Shown here: positions 7,589 through 16,218 of the stretch, one piece after another
Numbering within the stretch: position 1 is the first letter of the stretch
Layout of the letters: each line of letters begins with the position of its first letter
Assembly: GCF_000341265.1 (NCBI RefSeq)
Contig: NZ_ANAE01000210.1
Coordinates: 9,552 to 67,861, forward strand
Length of the DNA: 58,310 bases
Direction of reading: 5' to 3'
From: Nocardiopsis prasina DSM 43845
Lineage (GTDB): Bacteria > Actinomycetota > Actinomycetes > Streptosporangiales > Streptosporangiaceae
The notes under the pieces: generated by a model
The model's database searches: none
What the model was told of the DNA's origin: nothing
The model's input: the letters and a program-made list of their open reading frames with translations, nothing else
Program-made: the position numbers and the translations under genes

Positions 7589-8587
7589 ATGGTCAGGCGA
7601 CCACCACCCCCGACGAGCCGAGCGCTCGTGTCCCTCGCCGCCGCCCTGTGTGTGCTGGTTCTCGCCGGATGCGGCGCGCGACTGGGAGAGGACGGCCGTA
7701 TCGGCGTCGTCTACATGGACGCCCAGGGCTTCTACGCGGGAGTCCGGCAGGGCATGCAGAACCACGCCGAGAACTCCGGACGCGAACTCCAGCTACTGGA
7801 GCTCAACGCCCGCGGAGACGCCTCCGAGGAGAGCACCTTCGTCGACGTGGCCTCCTCCGCCGACGTCGACGTCCTGGTCCTGTCCCCGGTCTCGGCCACC
7901 GCCTCCATCCCGGCCCTGCGCCTGGCACACGAGAGCGGCATACCCGTCGTCTGCTACAACACCTGCATCGAGGACGAGGCCGCCCGGGAGTACGTGACCT
8001 CCTACATCCTGGGGGACCCCCACGAGTTCGGCCGTCAGCTCGGCGACGCCGCGGCGGAGCACTTCGAGGGCGAGGGCGTGCACGACCCGCAGATCGCCGT
8101 CCTGAACTGCGAGTTCGTCGAGGTCTGCGTCCAGCGCCGCGAGGGGTTCGAGGAAGCCCTCTTCGCCCGCCTGCCCGACGCCCGGATCGTGGCCAACCAG
8201 GAGGGCGCCACCATCGACGACGCCGTCGACGTGGGCGAACGGCTCCTGACCGCCCACCCCGACCTGGACGCCTTCTACGGCGAGGCGGGCGGCGCCACGA
8301 TGGGCGCGGTCCGAGCCGTCGGCAACCGGGGCCGCGTCGGGGACGTCGTGGTCTTCGGCAGCGACATGTCCACGGACGCGGCCCGGGCCCTGGCCGACCA
8401 CCGCGTCCTCAAGGCCAACGTCGACATCTCCGGCACCGCCGTCGGACTCCTCGCGGGAGAGACCGTCGAGCGCATCATCGCGGGGGAGGAACCCGAGGAG
8501 TTCGTCACCCCGGCCCCCATCGACCTCTACACCACTCCCGAGCACGGCGAGGAATGGCTGGAGGAACACCCGGACGGTATCCCGTGA
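7589..8587 (+). CDS. CUT2-type sugar ABC transporter, substrate-binding lipoprotein
   Basis: A 332-aa lipoprotein that would capture a monosaccharide outside the membrane and feed the adjacent importer. The signal peptide ends at the lipobox VLAGCG (Cys about 28). The mature part is a periplasmic-binding-protein type I fold like RbsB/XylF: IGVVYMDAQGFYAGVRQGM at the N-lobe entry, DVDVLVLSPVSATA, and the late VVFGSDMSTDAARAL segment. It is the first gene of an operon running to 18665, followed 49 nt later by the ATPase. The downstream enzymes make D-galactose (or a close epimer such as fucose) the likely ligand. Confidence 0.9.
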   Translation: MVRRPPPPTSRALVSLAAALCVLVLAGCGARLGEDGRIGVVYMDAQGFYAGVRQGMQNHAENSGRELQLLELNARGDASEESTFVDVASSADVDVLVLSPVSATASIPALRLAHESGIPVVCYNTCIEDEAAREYVTSYILGDPHEFGRQLGDAAAEHFEGEGVHDPQIAVLNCEFVEVCVQRREGFEEALFARLPDARIVANQEGATIDDAVDVGERLLTAHPDLDAFYGEAGGATMGAVRAVGNRGRVGDVVVFGSDMSTDAARALADHRVLKANVDISGTAVGLLAGETVERIIAGEEPEEFVTPAPIDLYTTPEHGEEWLEEHPDGIP

Positions 8588-8636
8588 CCGGCCTCCGAAT
8601 CCCGCGAACGCCCCCCGTCCGACCTGTGGAGCACCC

Positions 8637-10160
8637 ATGAGTGACATCTCCGCCGACACCGCGGCTCCCGACACCGAAGTCGTGGCCCGCGTCCGCGGCG
8701 CCACCAAGAGCTACCCCGGAGTCACCGCGCTCGACCACGCCGACTTCGAGATCCGCGCCGGAGAGGTCCGGGCGCTCCTCGGGCGCAACGGCGCTGGCAA
8801 GTCCACCCTGATCCGCCTGCTGGCCGGAGTCGAGACGCCCGACGAGGGCCGGATCGAACTCGGCGGAGTCCCGTTCGACGGCGGGGGCGTCCGGCGTGCC
8901 ACCGAACTCGGAGTCGGAACCGTCTACCAGGAACTCAGCCTGGTGCCGGAACTCTCGGCCGCCGAGAACCTCTACCTCGGTTCCTGGCCGACGGGCGGCG
9001 GACGCGTCGACTACGCCGCGATGCGCGCCGGCGCGAAGGAGATCTTCGGCGAACTCGGCGTCGACATCGCCTCCGACACCCGGGTCGGGGAACTGCCCCT
9101 GGCCCAGCAGCAGCTCGTCGAGATCGCGCGCGCCTTCCTGGCGCGGCCCCGCCTGCTGATCCTGGACGAACCGACCAGCGCACTGGCGGCGGCCGAGGCC
9201 GAGGCCGTCCTGGACGCCGTCACACGCGTGGCCTCACACGGGGTCGGCGTCATCTACGTCAGCCACCGGTTGGAGGAGATCCGCCGCGTCGCCGACTCCG
9301 TCACCGTCATGCGGGACGGCGCGGTCGTGGAGACGGTGCCCGTCCGCGGCGCCACCACCGCCCGCATCGTCTCCCTCATGCTCGGCGACGGGGGCGAGCG
9401 GGCACAGTCCCCGGCGGTGCGGACCACCGCGGCCAAGGGACCCCCGCTGTTGTCGGTCCGCGACCTGTCGGTCCCACCCAAGATCGAGAAGGTCTCCTTC
9501 GACCTCCACCAAGGGGAGGTCCTCGGGCTCGGCGGGCTGATGGGGTCGGGCCGCACCGAACTCCTTCGGGCGCTGGCCGGTTTCACCCCGGCCCAGGGCG
9601 TCGTCGAGGTCGACGGCACCACGGTGACCCGCCCGACCCCGCACGAGATGCGTCGCCTCGGTGTGGGCATCACACCCGAGGACCGCAAGGGAGAGGGCGT
9701 GGTTCCTCTTCTGGGTGTCTCGGAGAACATGGTCATGAGCTGGTTCGGAGGGGCGTCCAGGGCGGGAACGGTACTGCCCTCACGTGTGTCCTCCCTCGGG
9801 CGCGCGCTCATCGAGCGGTTGTCCATCAAGGCGGCCGCGCCCGACACCCCGATCGTCAACCTGAGCGGCGGCAACCAGCAGAAGGCCGTCATCGGCCGCT
9901 GGCTGCACGCGGGGAGCCGCATCCTGCTCCTCGACGAGCCCACCCGCGGTGTGGACGTGGAGGCCAAGGCCCAGATCTACGGCATCGTGCGCGAACTCGC
10001 CCAACAGGGCGCGGCGGTCCTGTTCGTCTCCAGTGAGCTGGAGGAACTGCCGCTCGTGTGCGACCGCGTTCTGGCCCTGCGCGGAGGACGCCTCGAGGGC
10101 GAGTTCTCCGGCGACGACATCACCCTGGACAACATCATGGCCGCCGCGATGGCGGCGTGA
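8637..10160 (+). CDS. Sugar ABC transporter ATPase, RbsA/XylG type (two ABC domains)
   Basis: A 507-aa cytoplasmic ATPase with two tandem nucleotide-binding domains, as in RbsA, MglA and XylG. The first has Walker A GRNGAGKST and a Walker B ILDEPTSAL. Its signature segment reads LPLAQQQLVEIARA, the usual CUT2 variant. The second half (from about residue 260) has GLMGSGRTELL in place of a classic Walker A, NLSGGNQQKAVIGRW as signature and LLLDEPTRGVDVEAK as Walker B. It energises import of the sugar with the preceding binding protein and following permease. Confidence 0.94.
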   Translation: MSDISADTAAPDTEVVARVRGATKSYPGVTALDHADFEIRAGEVRALLGRNGAGKSTLIRLLAGVETPDEGRIELGGVPFDGGGVRRATELGVGTVYQELSLVPELSAAENLYLGSWPTGGGRVDYAAMRAGAKEIFGELGVDIASDTRVGELPLAQQQLVEIARAFLARPRLLILDEPTSALAAAEAEAVLDAVTRVASHGVGVIYVSHRLEEIRRVADSVTVMRDGAVVETVPVRGATTARIVSLMLGDGGERAQSPAVRTTAAKGPPLLSVRDLSVPPKIEKVSFDLHQGEVLGLGGLMGSGRTELLRALAGFTPAQGVVEVDGTTVTRPTPHEMRRLGVGITPEDRKGEGVVPLLGVSENMVMSWFGGASRAGTVLPSRVSSLGRALIERLSIKAAAPDTPIVNLSGGNQQKAVIGRWLHAGSRILLLDEPTRGVDVEAKAQIYGIVRELAQQGAAVLFVSSELEELPLVCDRVLALRGGRLEGEFSGDDITLDNIMAAAMAA

Positions 10161-10174
10161 ACGGCGAGGTAGGA

Positions 10175-11185
10175 ATGACCACCACCACCAAGGTCACCGG
10201 CGAGGCGGTCTCCGCCCGCGGCGACCTCATCGGCCGCTACGGCCACCGTCTCAACGAGATCGGCCTCCTGGCCGCCATCCTCATCCTCTACGTCGGTCTC
10301 GGCCTGTCGGCCTCCGGCTTCCTGAGCCTGGACAACCAGCTCGGCCTCCTGCGCAACGCGGCCACGATCGGCATCGCCGCGTGGGGTGTCACCCTGGTGA
10401 TCATCGCCGGGGAGATCGACATCAGCATCGGCCCGGCGGTGGCCTTCGCCTCGGTCATCGTCGCCACGGGTGCCACCGAGTGGAACCTCGGAGTGATCGG
10501 CGCCATCCTGCTCACCCTGGCCATGGGTGTGCTCTGGGGTGGCCTCGCCGGGTGGCTCAGAGCCCGGTTCAACGTGCCCTCCTTCATCACCACGCTGGGC
10601 CTGTGGAGCGTGCTCGGCGGTTTGGCGCTCTACATGACCGACGCGCTGCCCGTGCCCCTCCCCGAGAGCGCGCTGCTCGACGTGCTCGGCGGCTCCGTCA
10701 TGGGCGTGCCCACAGCCGCGATCGTCATGCTCGTCCTCTTCGCGGTCTTCGCCTACGTCGCCAAGTACACCGCCTACGGGCGCTCCGTCTACGCCACCGG
10801 TGGCAACGCCGCCGCCGCGCAGCTCGCGGGCATCAACGTGGCTCGGGTGCGCGTCCTGCTGTTCGCCACCACCGGCCTGCTGTCCGCCATCACCGGTGTG
10901 CTGCTCGCGGCCCGTCTCGGCTCGGGGAACGGCGGCGCCGCCTCGGGGCTGGAGTTCGACGTCATCGCCGCCGTGGTGATCGGAGGGACGGCGCTCGCGG
11001 GTGGGCGCGGATCGCTGGTCGGCACCCTCCTCGGAGTCGTCTTCATCACCGTCATCGCCAACGGGCTCGTGCTGCTCGGCGTCAACTCCTTCTTCCAGGA
11101 CGTGGTCCGCGGCCTCATCATCGTGGGGGCCGTCCTCATCAACGTCATCATCAGCAGGCGCAGTGCGGCCAACCGGCTCGCCTAG
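10175..11185 (+). CDS. Sugar ABC transporter permease, RbsC/XylH type
   Basis: A 336-aa inner-membrane permease with about ten hydrophobic helices. Family marks are GEIDISIGPAVAFASV near residue 80, the FITTLGLWSVLGGLALY helix and GGTALAGGRGSLVGTLLGV near the C-terminus. The ATG at 10175 has GAGG 6 nt upstream; a GTG at 10157 overlapping the ATPase stop (GTGA) is an in-frame alternative. It is the third component of the importer. Confidence 0.93.
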   Translation: MTTTTKVTGEAVSARGDLIGRYGHRLNEIGLLAAILILYVGLGLSASGFLSLDNQLGLLRNAATIGIAAWGVTLVIIAGEIDISIGPAVAFASVIVATGATEWNLGVIGAILLTLAMGVLWGGLAGWLRARFNVPSFITTLGLWSVLGGLALYMTDALPVPLPESALLDVLGGSVMGVPTAAIVMLVLFAVFAYVAKYTAYGRSVYATGGNAAAAQLAGINVARVRVLLFATTGLLSAITGVLLAARLGSGNGGAASGLEFDVIAAVVIGGTALAGGRGSLVGTLLGVVFITVIANGLVLLGVNSFFQDVVRGLIIVGAVLINVIISRRSAANRLA

Positions 11186-11207
11186 ACCGAACAGGGGGGA
11201 CACCACC

Positions 11208-12299
11208 ATGAACGCAACCGCCTTCGGCGCTCCGCCGCCCGCCACCATGCGCGGGGTGAGGCTTCCCGGCGACTCCACCGCGGTCGTCGACAGTCTCCCC
11301 GTGCCGGAACCGGGGCCGGGCCAGGTTCTCCTGAGAGTGGGCGCCTCCGGGATCTGCGGCAGCGACATCGGGTTCATCTACCACGAGCACAGGACGCACC
11401 GGGGGATCGACGGCCCCGCCTACCGCGGGGTCGTCGCCGGACACGAGCCTTCTGGCACGGTCGTGCAGGCGGGCCCCGGGTGCCGCAGGTTCGGTCCCGG
11501 CGACCGGGTCATCGTCTACCACATCGCGGGATGCGGGCTGTGTGACAACTGCCGCCGCGGCTACATGATCAGCTGCACGGACCCCGGCCGGGCCTCCTAC
11601 GGCTGGCAGCGCGACGGAGGCCACGCCGAGTACCTGCTGGCTGAGGAGTCCACCTGTGTCCCCCTGCCGGACGAGCTCTCCTTCGTGGACGGCGCGCTCA
11701 TCGCCTGTGGGTTCGGCACGGCGTACGAGGGGCTGCGGCGCATCGGAGTCAACGGTGACGGCGACCTGCTGGTCGTGGGTCTGGGCCCGGTCGGGCTCGC
11801 GGCGGGCATGATCGGCCGCGGCATGGGCGCGTCCCGTGTCATCGGGGTCGAACCCAACGGCAGGCGCCGGGACTGGGCCGCCACTCTGGACGTGTTCGAC
11901 GCCCTGGCCTCCCCGGAGGACGCGGCCGAGGAGATCGGCCGGGCCACCTCCGGCCGGGGCGCGGCGACGGTCATCGACTGCTCGGGATCGCGCGCGGGCC
12001 GCTCGCTGGCGCTGGAACACGCGGCGGAGTGGGGGAGGGTCTCGCTGGTCGGCGAGGGAGGCACCCTGGAGACCGAGGTGTCCGACACCCTCCTGCACAA
12101 GCAGCTCACGCTGTACGCCTCCTGGGTCACGTCGCTGCCCGCCATGGCCGAACTGTCGGTGAACCTGGTCCGGTGGGGCGTCTCGCCCGAGCGCGTGGTC
12201 TCCGACCGCTTCGACCTCGCCGACGCCGACACCGCGTACCGGCTGGCCGCGGGGGAGAGCCGGGGCAAGGTGTGCCTGGTGAACCGGGAGGAGGGGTGA
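11208..12299 (+). CDS. Zinc-dependent alcohol/polyol dehydrogenase (MDR family)
   Basis: A 363-aa NAD(P)-dependent medium-chain dehydrogenase. Catalytic zinc ligands are visible as Cys50 (GICGSD) and His79-Glu80 (AGHEPSG). All four structural-zinc cysteines are present in CGLCDNCRRGYMISC (109, 112, 115, 123), and the nucleotide fold has VVGLGPVGLAAG. In the operon the likely role is oxidation of a sugar or sugar alcohol entering the galactonate route. A short-chain dehydrogenase two genes on could instead be the galactose dehydrogenase. A ribosome site AGGGGGG precedes the ATG. The end overlaps the next gene by 4 nt. Confidence 0.9.
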   Translation: MNATAFGAPPPATMRGVRLPGDSTAVVDSLPVPEPGPGQVLLRVGASGICGSDIGFIYHEHRTHRGIDGPAYRGVVAGHEPSGTVVQAGPGCRRFGPGDRVIVYHIAGCGLCDNCRRGYMISCTDPGRASYGWQRDGGHAEYLLAEESTCVPLPDELSFVDGALIACGFGTAYEGLRRIGVNGDGDLLVVGLGPVGLAAGMIGRGMGASRVIGVEPNGRRRDWAATLDVFDALASPEDAAEEIGRATSGRGAATVIDCSGSRAGRSLALEHAAEWGRVSLVGEGGTLETEVSDTLLHKQLTLYASWVTSLPAMAELSVNLVRWGVSPERVVSDRFDLADADTAYRLAAGESRGKVCLVNREEG

Positions 12300-13510
12300 A
12301 CGCCCGCGTCCGCGTCCGGCGCGAGGGCTCGGAGGCACACGAGCGGATCGTCCTCGACAACGGAGTGGTGCGGGTCGTCGCGGCGCCCGGTCTGGGCGGC
12401 CGGGTGCTGTCCGTGCGCCACCGTGACCGGGAGCACCTGTACCGCAACGGCAGTCTGCTGGGTGAGGACCTGCGTCCGGTGGAGGGGGTGTCGCTCGGAC
12501 CGGTCGACGGACCGATGAGCGCCTGGAACAACGTCGGCGGAGACAAGACCTGGCCCGCGCCGCAGGGGTGGGACGGGCCCGGACAGTGGGCCGGCCCGCC
12601 CGACCCCGTCCTGGACTCGGGCGCCTACGGAGTCCGGCTCCAGGACGGCCCGGGAGGCTCCGGCGTGCTCACCCTCACCAGCGGGGACGATCCGAGGTCC
12701 GGTCTGCGGCTGTCCCGTCGGCTCACCATGGAACCCGGGGTCGCCGGGTACCGGTTGGACCTGGAGGCGTTCAACGCCTCCACGACGGACCGCCGGTGGG
12801 CGCTGTGGAACGTGACCCAGATCGACGGGTCCGGACCCGCGGGCGAGGCCACCGACGGTGTCTTCGTGGGAGTCAGGGGCGAGGGCCCGCACACGGTGCC
12901 GATCGTCTCGGGCAACGGCTACCCGCGGGTCGTGGAGCACACGCGCGCCGCTCTGCGGGTGCCGCCACAGGACGTGGTCGGCAAGGTCGGCTTCCCCACC
13001 GCCTCCGGCTGGTTGGCCAACGTGGGGGCCGCGGGCACCCTCACCCAGCGCTTCGACGTGACCGAGGGGGCCGACTACCCGGACGCGGGGTCCCCTGCCG
13101 AGGTCTGGCTCGAGGCCCCGGTGAGCCGACCACTGGAGCACCTGGGCGGCCTGTGCCCGGTGGACCGCGTGATCGAGGTCGAGGCACTGGGACCCCTCAC
13201 CGAACTGGCTCCCGGGGAACGGGTGGGCCTGGGGATCGACTTCGGCTTCGGTACGGGCCGGGAGCCCGTCTCCGAGGTCACTGCCGACGGCTTCTGGAGC
13301 GAGCGACCCCACTGGGACGGTCGCGGGCCCGAGGGAGCGCGGCTGGTCGGCTCGTTCACCTCCACACGGCACGGCGCCCTGGTCCACCGCCGGTCCGGGC
13401 GCACCGTCGCACGGGTCGCACCGGGTGAACCGGCCGGGTTCGCCGTTCCGGTTCCGGAGGCCGACCCGCGTACCGACCCCGACGTCGTGTTCACGGCGGC
13501 GCGGCCGTGA
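12296..13510 (+). CDS. DUF4380/aldose-mutarotase-like protein
   Basis: A 404-aa protein that I place in the galactose-mutarotase-like beta-sandwich superfamily, closest in feel to DUF4380 proteins. An N-terminal segment (VLDNGVVRVVAAPGLGGRVLSVRHRDREHLY) is a typical opening strand pair of this fold. The WNNVGGDKTWPAPQGW stretch and LTLTSGDDPRSGLRLSRRLTME are DUF4380-like. I infer interconversion of anomers to supply the right form to a dehydrogenase; this is not proven. GTG start overlaps the previous stop (GTGA). There is no signal peptide, so it should be cytoplasmic. Confidence 0.6.
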   Translation: MNARVRVRREGSEAHERIVLDNGVVRVVAAPGLGGRVLSVRHRDREHLYRNGSLLGEDLRPVEGVSLGPVDGPMSAWNNVGGDKTWPAPQGWDGPGQWAGPPDPVLDSGAYGVRLQDGPGGSGVLTLTSGDDPRSGLRLSRRLTMEPGVAGYRLDLEAFNASTTDRRWALWNVTQIDGSGPAGEATDGVFVGVRGEGPHTVPIVSGNGYPRVVEHTRAALRVPPQDVVGKVGFPTASGWLANVGAAGTLTQRFDVTEGADYPDAGSPAEVWLEAPVSRPLEHLGGLCPVDRVIEVEALGPLTELAPGERVGLGIDFGFGTGREPVSEVTADGFWSERPHWDGRGPEGARLVGSFTSTRHGALVHRRSGRTVARVAPGEPAGFAVPVPEADPRTDPDVVFTAARP

Positions 13511-13563
13511 CCGAACCGCGGACCGGCGCCTCCGTGACGCACCCACCAACTGATGGAAGAGAC

Positions 13564-14319
13564 ATGACGAACACCAGGCACGAGGGAACCACGGCCGTGG
13601 TCACCGGAGCGGCCCAGGGAATCGGTGAGGCCACCGCCCGACGCCTGGCGGCGCAGGGCGCCTCGGTGGTGCTCACCGACCTGTCACCCCGTGTGGAGGA
13701 GGCCGCCGAACGCATCCGCTCCGAGGGCGGACGGGCCCTGGCGATCCTGGCGGACGTGAGCGACGAGGGCTCGTGGGAGCGTGTGGTGGAGCGGACCCGC
13801 GCCACCTTCGGTCCCGTGGGGATCCTCGTCTCCAACGCCTACACCTTCGAACAGGCGCCCGCCCACGAGACCGCGCTCGCCTCCTGGGAGCGCCAGATCG
13901 GCGTCAACCTCACCGGCGCGTTCCTGGGCGTGCGCGCCTGCCTGGACGACCTGACCGCCTGCGGCGGCAGCGTCGTCATCGCGTCCTCGGTCCACGCCTG
14001 GTTCGGGCTGCCCGGCCGACCGGCCTACGCCACCAGCAAGGGCGGACTGACCGCCCTGACCCGCCAGCTCGCCGTCGAGTACGGTCCGCGCGTGCGGGTC
14101 AACTGCGTACTTCCCGGCCCGGTCCTCACCGCTGCCTGGGAGGGCGTGAGCGAGGAGGACCGCCGCGCCAGTGTCGCCCAGACCGCAGCCGGGCGTTTCG
14201 GCGATCCCGACGAGGTCGCGTCCGTCATCTCCTTCCTCGCATCCTCCGAGGCCTCCTACGTCACGGGGGCGAGCCTTCCGGTCGACGGAGGGTGGAGTAT
14301 CTACAAGGCGTCGTCGTGA
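13564..14319 (+). CDS. Short-chain dehydrogenase/reductase
   Basis: A 251-aa classical SDR. The cofactor motif TGAAQGIG sits at 14-21, the central NAG is replaced by NAY (91-93), and the active-site set is Ser141/142, Tyr155 and Lys159 (YATSK). Asp39 after the second strand (VLTDLS) suggests NAD preference. The ATG at 13564 follows a GGAAGAG ribosome site; an upstream GTG at 13507 overlapping the previous stop is possible. In the operon it is a good candidate for D-galactose (or fucose) 1-dehydrogenase giving the lactone used by the SMP-30 protein. The substrate remains inferred. Confidence 0.88.
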   Translation: MTNTRHEGTTAVVTGAAQGIGEATARRLAAQGASVVLTDLSPRVEEAAERIRSEGGRALAILADVSDEGSWERVVERTRATFGPVGILVSNAYTFEQAPAHETALASWERQIGVNLTGAFLGVRACLDDLTACGGSVVIASSVHAWFGLPGRPAYATSKGGLTALTRQLAVEYGPRVRVNCVLPGPVLTAAWEGVSEEDRRASVAQTAAGRFGDPDEVASVISFLASSEASYVTGASLPVDGGWSIYKASS

Positions 14320-14341
14320 CCGGGCGCCTGGAACGGAGGAC

Positions 14342-15076
14342 ATGATGGCGGCCTATTCGGGGCGCGGTGTGCACGGCCAGACGGTGCGATTGCTCGGTGA
14401 ACGGGTCCTCGCCGGGGAGTTCGCGGAGGGGCAGACCATCGACCTGGTCGAGCTCAGCGAGGAACTCGACCTGAGCCTGACGGCCCTGCGCGAGGCGATC
14501 AAGGTGCTCGCGGCCAAGGGGCTGGTGGGCTCACGCCAGAAGAAGGGCACCTTCGTGCGCCCTCGCGGTGACTGGAACCTGCTCGACCCGGACGTGGTCC
14601 GTTGGCAGGTGGCGGCGGGCGCCGGTGACGTCTTCTTCCGGGATCTGGCCGAGCTGCGCGACGCCCTCGAACCCGCCGCCGCCCTGCTCGCGGCACGGCG
14701 GCGCGAGGACGGCGACGTCGCCGAGCTGAGGGCCGCGCTCGGCGAGATCGCCGACACCGTGGACGGCCAGGCCGAGGACGCCGTCCGGGCCGACCTGCGC
14801 TGGCACCGCGCGTTGTTGGCGGCCACTCACAACGAGCTGTTCACCCGCACCGACGTCTTCTTCTCCGCGGGGCTCTCCGAACGCGACCGCCTGGTCCACG
14901 AAGGCGACCACGACGACCCGGTGCCCAGCCACGAGGCGGTCACCGAGGCCATCGCGGCCGGAGACCCCCTCGCCGCCGAGGCCGCCATGCGCTCCCTGCT
15001 GACACAGGCCAGGCAGGACCTGCTCCGCGTCACCGAACACGACGTGCCCGAAGACAGTTTGGAGAGACCCGAGTGA
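14342..15076 (+). CDS. GntR family (FadR/FCD) transcriptional regulator of the galactonate operon
   Basis: About 244 aa. The N-terminal winged helix covers residues about 10-75 (VRLLGERVLAGEF, then LSEELDLSLTALREAIKVLAAKGLV). The C-terminal FCD domain contains the metal/ligand helices (LRDALEPAAALLAARR, RADLRWHRALLAATHN, SHEAVTEAI). FCD regulators typically sense small acids such as galactonate or 2-keto-3-deoxy sugars, which fits its place between dehydrogenase and dehydratase. GGAGGA is at 14335-14340; tandem ATGs at 14342 and 14345 leave the exact start open, with 14345 better spaced. It overlaps dgoD by 4 nt. Confidence 0.88.
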   Translation: MMAAYSGRGVHGQTVRLLGERVLAGEFAEGQTIDLVELSEELDLSLTALREAIKVLAAKGLVGSRQKKGTFVRPRGDWNLLDPDVVRWQVAAGAGDVFFRDLAELRDALEPAAALLAARRREDGDVAELRAALGEIADTVDGQAEDAVRADLRWHRALLAATHNELFTRTDVFFSAGLSERDRLVHEGDHDDPVPSHEAVTEAIAAGDPLAAEAAMRSLLTQARQDLLRVTEHDVPEDSLERPE

Positions 15077-16218
15077 GAATCACCCGTATTGAGACCTTCC
15101 TGGTCCCGCCCCGGTGGCTGATGTGCCGGGTGGAGACCGACGAGGGGATCGTCGGCTGGGGCGAGCCTGTGGTCGAGGGGCGGGCGGAGACCGTGCGGGC
15201 GGCGGTGGAGGAGCTGTCCGAACTCCTCCTGGGCCAGGACCCCGCCCCCATCGAGCACCATTGGCAGCGTCTGACCAAGGGCGGTTTCTACCGGGGCGGC
15301 CCCGTGCTGTCCAGCGCGGTCGCCGGGCTCGACCAGGCCCTGTGGGACATCGCGGGCAAGAGCCTGGGCGTGCCCGTGCACCGCCTCCTCGGCGGTCCCG
15401 TCCGCGACAAGGTCAGGGTCTACGGTTGGGTCGGCGGCGACGACCCGGCCGAACTGGTGGACAGGGTCAGCGCGCGGGTGGAGACCGGCCTGACCGCGGT
15501 GAAGATGAACGGATCCGGGGTGATGGGGCGCTCGGCGACCGTGCGCGAGATCGACGGGATCGTGGACCGGCTGGCGAGCGTGCGCGAGGTGCTCGGCCCG
15601 GACCGTGACGTGGCGGTGGACTTCCACGGCCGCTTCAACGCGGCCACGGCCCGTCGCGTCCTGCCCCTGCTGGAGCCGCTGCGTCCCATGTTCGTGGAGG
15701 AGCCCGTGCTACCCGAGTACGGTCACCTGCTCGGCGACGTCGTGCGGAGCAGCCCCGTGCCCATCGCCACCGGTGAGCGCCTGTTCAGCCGGACCGACTT
15801 CCTGCCCGCCCTCCAGGCCGGCATCTCGGTGGCCCAGCCCGACCTCTCGCACGCGGGCGGGATCTCGGAGGTCCGCAGGATCGCCTCCCTGGCCGAGACC
15901 TACGACGTCCTGCTCGCCCCGCACTGCCCGCTCGGTCCGCTGGCCCTGGCGGCCAGCCTCCAGGTCGCCTTCGCCACCCCCAACTTCCTCATCCAGGAAC
16001 AGAGCATCGGCATCCACTACAACCAGGACGCCGAACTGCTCGACTACGTCCTGGACGCCGGGGTCTTCGCCTTCCCCGACGGGCACATCCACCGGAGCGA
16101 CGCCCCTGGCCTGGGAGTGGAGGTGGACGAGGCCGCCGTGCGCCGCGCGGACCGCACGGGCCACCGCTGGCGGTCGCCCGTGTGGAGCCACGAGGACGGA
16201 TCGTTCGCGGAGTGGTGA
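15073..16218 (+). CDS. dgoD: D-galactonate dehydratase
   Basis: A 381-aa enolase-superfamily enzyme that dehydrates D-galactonate to 2-keto-3-deoxy-D-galactonate. It tracks E. coli DgoD from end to end: PPRWLMCRVETDEGIVGWGEP at the start, GFYRGGPVL, QPDLSHAGGI, LAPHCPLGPLALAA and LQVAF..QEQSIGIHYN, ending HEDGSFAEW. Metal ligands are Asp183, Glu209 and Glu235; the catalytic histidines are His185 and His284, the same set as in DgoD. Length equals the family norm (382). GTG start overlaps the GntR gene, and the lactonase gene follows with a 1-nt overlap. Confidence 0.96.
   Translation: MRITRIETFLVPPRWLMCRVETDEGIVGWGEPVVEGRAETVRAAVEELSELLLGQDPAPIEHHWQRLTKGGFYRGGPVLSSAVAGLDQALWDIAGKSLGVPVHRLLGGPVRDKVRVYGWVGGDDPAELVDRVSARVETGLTAVKMNGSGVMGRSATVREIDGIVDRLASVREVLGPDRDVAVDFHGRFNAATARRVLPLLEPLRPMFVEEPVLPEYGHLLGDVVRSSPVPIATGERLFSRTDFLPALQAGISVAQPDLSHAGGISEVRRIASLAETYDVLLAPHCPLGPLALAASLQVAFATPNFLIQEQSIGIHYNQDAELLDYVLDAGVFAFPDGHIHRSDAPGLGVEVDEAAVRRADRTGHRWRSPVWSHEDGSFAEW

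Noticed and set aside
11597-13549. A 650-codon minus-strand open frame in the galactose operon
   Set aside because: Antisense shadow of the MDR dehydrogenase and mutarotase-like genes, with no recognisable domain.
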